From the NCBI RefSeq assembly GCF_049671645.1, contig NZ_JBATVG010000023.1, forward strand, positions 248,001-312,000: DNA of 64,000 nt, read 5' to 3'. Positions 63,697 through 64,000 of this stretch are shown here, in pieces. Both the position numbers and the translations under genes were made by a program. The notes below the pieces were generated by a model. It made no database searches and was not told the DNA's origin. It saw only the letters and a program-made list of their open reading frames with translations. This DNA comes from Castellaniella sp049671645. Its GTDB lineage: Bacteria > Pseudomonadota > Gammaproteobacteria > Burkholderiales > Burkholderiaceae_B. How positions within the stretch are numbered: position 1 is the stretch's first letter; the number at the start of each line of letters is the position of its first letter.

Positions 63697-64000
63697 ATGT
63701 CTTTCGACTCTCTGGGGCTCGGCCCCAAGCTCGTGTCCGCTCTTCAGGAACAGGGCATCTCCACTCCCACCTCCGTGCAATCCGCCGCCATCCCCAAAGC
63801 GCTGGCCGGGCAGGACCTGATGGTGTCTTCGCAAACCGGCAGCGGCAAGACCGCCGCCTTCATGTTGCCCTCGCTGCAGCATCTCAGCCACCGCACCGGC
63901 CCCGGCGGGCGCGGCGTGCAGGTGCTGGTGCTGACGCCCACCCGTGAACTGGCGATGCAGGTGGCCGACGCCACCCGCGCCTACGGCAAGCATCTGGATG
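63697..64000 (+). CDS. DEAD-box ATP-dependent RNA helicase (RhlE-like, 3' end outside window)
   Basis: The frame opens at the ATG at 63697 (MSFDSLGLGPKLVSALQEQG) after AAGGAAATC and runs off the end of the window. The Q motif (GISTPTSVQSAAIP), motif I (SSQTGSGKTAAF) and motif Ia (LTPTRELAMQ) are present, so it is a DEAD-box helicase remodelling RNA structure in ribosome assembly or decay. The first 101 codons do not allow a firm subfamily call. It has a long leader of about 255 bp after lrp, with a likely promoter just after 63441 (TATAGT at about 63458). Confidence 0.93.
   Translation, partial: MSFDSLGLGPKLVSALQEQGISTPTSVQSAAIPKALAGQDLMVSSQTGSGKTAAFMLPSLQHLSHRTGPGGRGVQVLVLTPTRELAMQVADATRAYGKHLD

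Overview
The window is 64 kb of GC-rich, gene-dense bacterial chromosome. The gene content points to a betaproteobacterium of the order Burkholderiales, probably the family Alcaligenaceae (Bordetella/Achromobacter-like). The signs are many LysR regulators, two TRAP solute-binding proteins, aromatic and organic-acid catabolism, and short repeats of a style I associate with that group. This placement is inference from gene content; there is no rRNA or other marker gene. I saw no tRNA, rRNA, CRISPR array, insertion sequence or prophage. Both ends are cut inside genes: a LysR regulator on the left and a DEAD-box RNA helicase on the right.

Layout. 1-4.3 kb: LysR regulator, 4-hydroxyphenylpyruvate dioxygenase (hpd), EamA exporter, small esterase, YnfA-type membrane protein. 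4.4-7.3 kb: a compact operon of a MatC-like carboxylate permease, a 2-pyrone-4,6-dicarboxylate-hydrolase-like amidohydrolase and a GntR regulator, with a palindrome in front. 7.3-13.5 kb: chemoreceptor, metY, YbaK deacylase, two membrane proteins and a 2OG-Fe(II) oxygenase. 13.5-18.6 kb: a ferric-type ABC importer with a predicted outer-membrane protein downstream. 18.7-30.7 kb: mostly housekeeping genes (CorA-like channel, exported MTA/SAH-nucleosidase-like protein, rmuC, LysR, panB, aldo/keto reductase, acnA, FmdE-like protein, diguanylate cyclase). 30.9-34.7 kb: NCS2 permease, two different undecaprenyl-pyrophosphate phosphatases back to back, cytochrome b561.

34.8-42 kb: a tyrosine/homogentisate operon. 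A TRAP transporter (dctQ-dctM-dctP) is followed by fumarylacetoacetase-type hydrolase, maiA and hmgA, with a divergent LysR gene and a LysR-type box between. Together with hpd at 1 kb this gives 4-hydroxyphenylpyruvate to fumarate plus acetoacetate. 42-50 kb: a CoA-dependent acid cluster (LysR, acyl-CoA dehydrogenase, type III CoA-transferase, orphan TRAP binding protein, MaoC hydratase), with MmgE/PrpD and MFS genes divergent. 50-56.5 kb: LysR/azoR pair, then IclR divergent from an amino-acid-type ABC importer fused into an operon with a PuuB-like FAD oxidoreductase. 56.5-64 kb: SDR/LysR pair, truncated metallo-beta-lactamase remnant, MocR regulator divergent from a YczE-like membrane protein, glmS divergent from an Lrp regulator, helicase start.

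The most unusual signal is a family of about 80-bp palindromic repeats present at two distant loci (25.1-25.3 kb and 40.25-40.4 kb). The hairpin stems differ in sequence but stay paired around a constant CTGC loop. At the second locus the repeats are translated, in frame, as a 26-residue tandem repeat at the C-terminus of the TRAP small permease. Other regulatory findings are three phased 15-bp dyads before lrp, a perfect 9-bp inverted repeat in the MocR/YczE gap, and palindromes in the GntR, IclR and LysR control regions.
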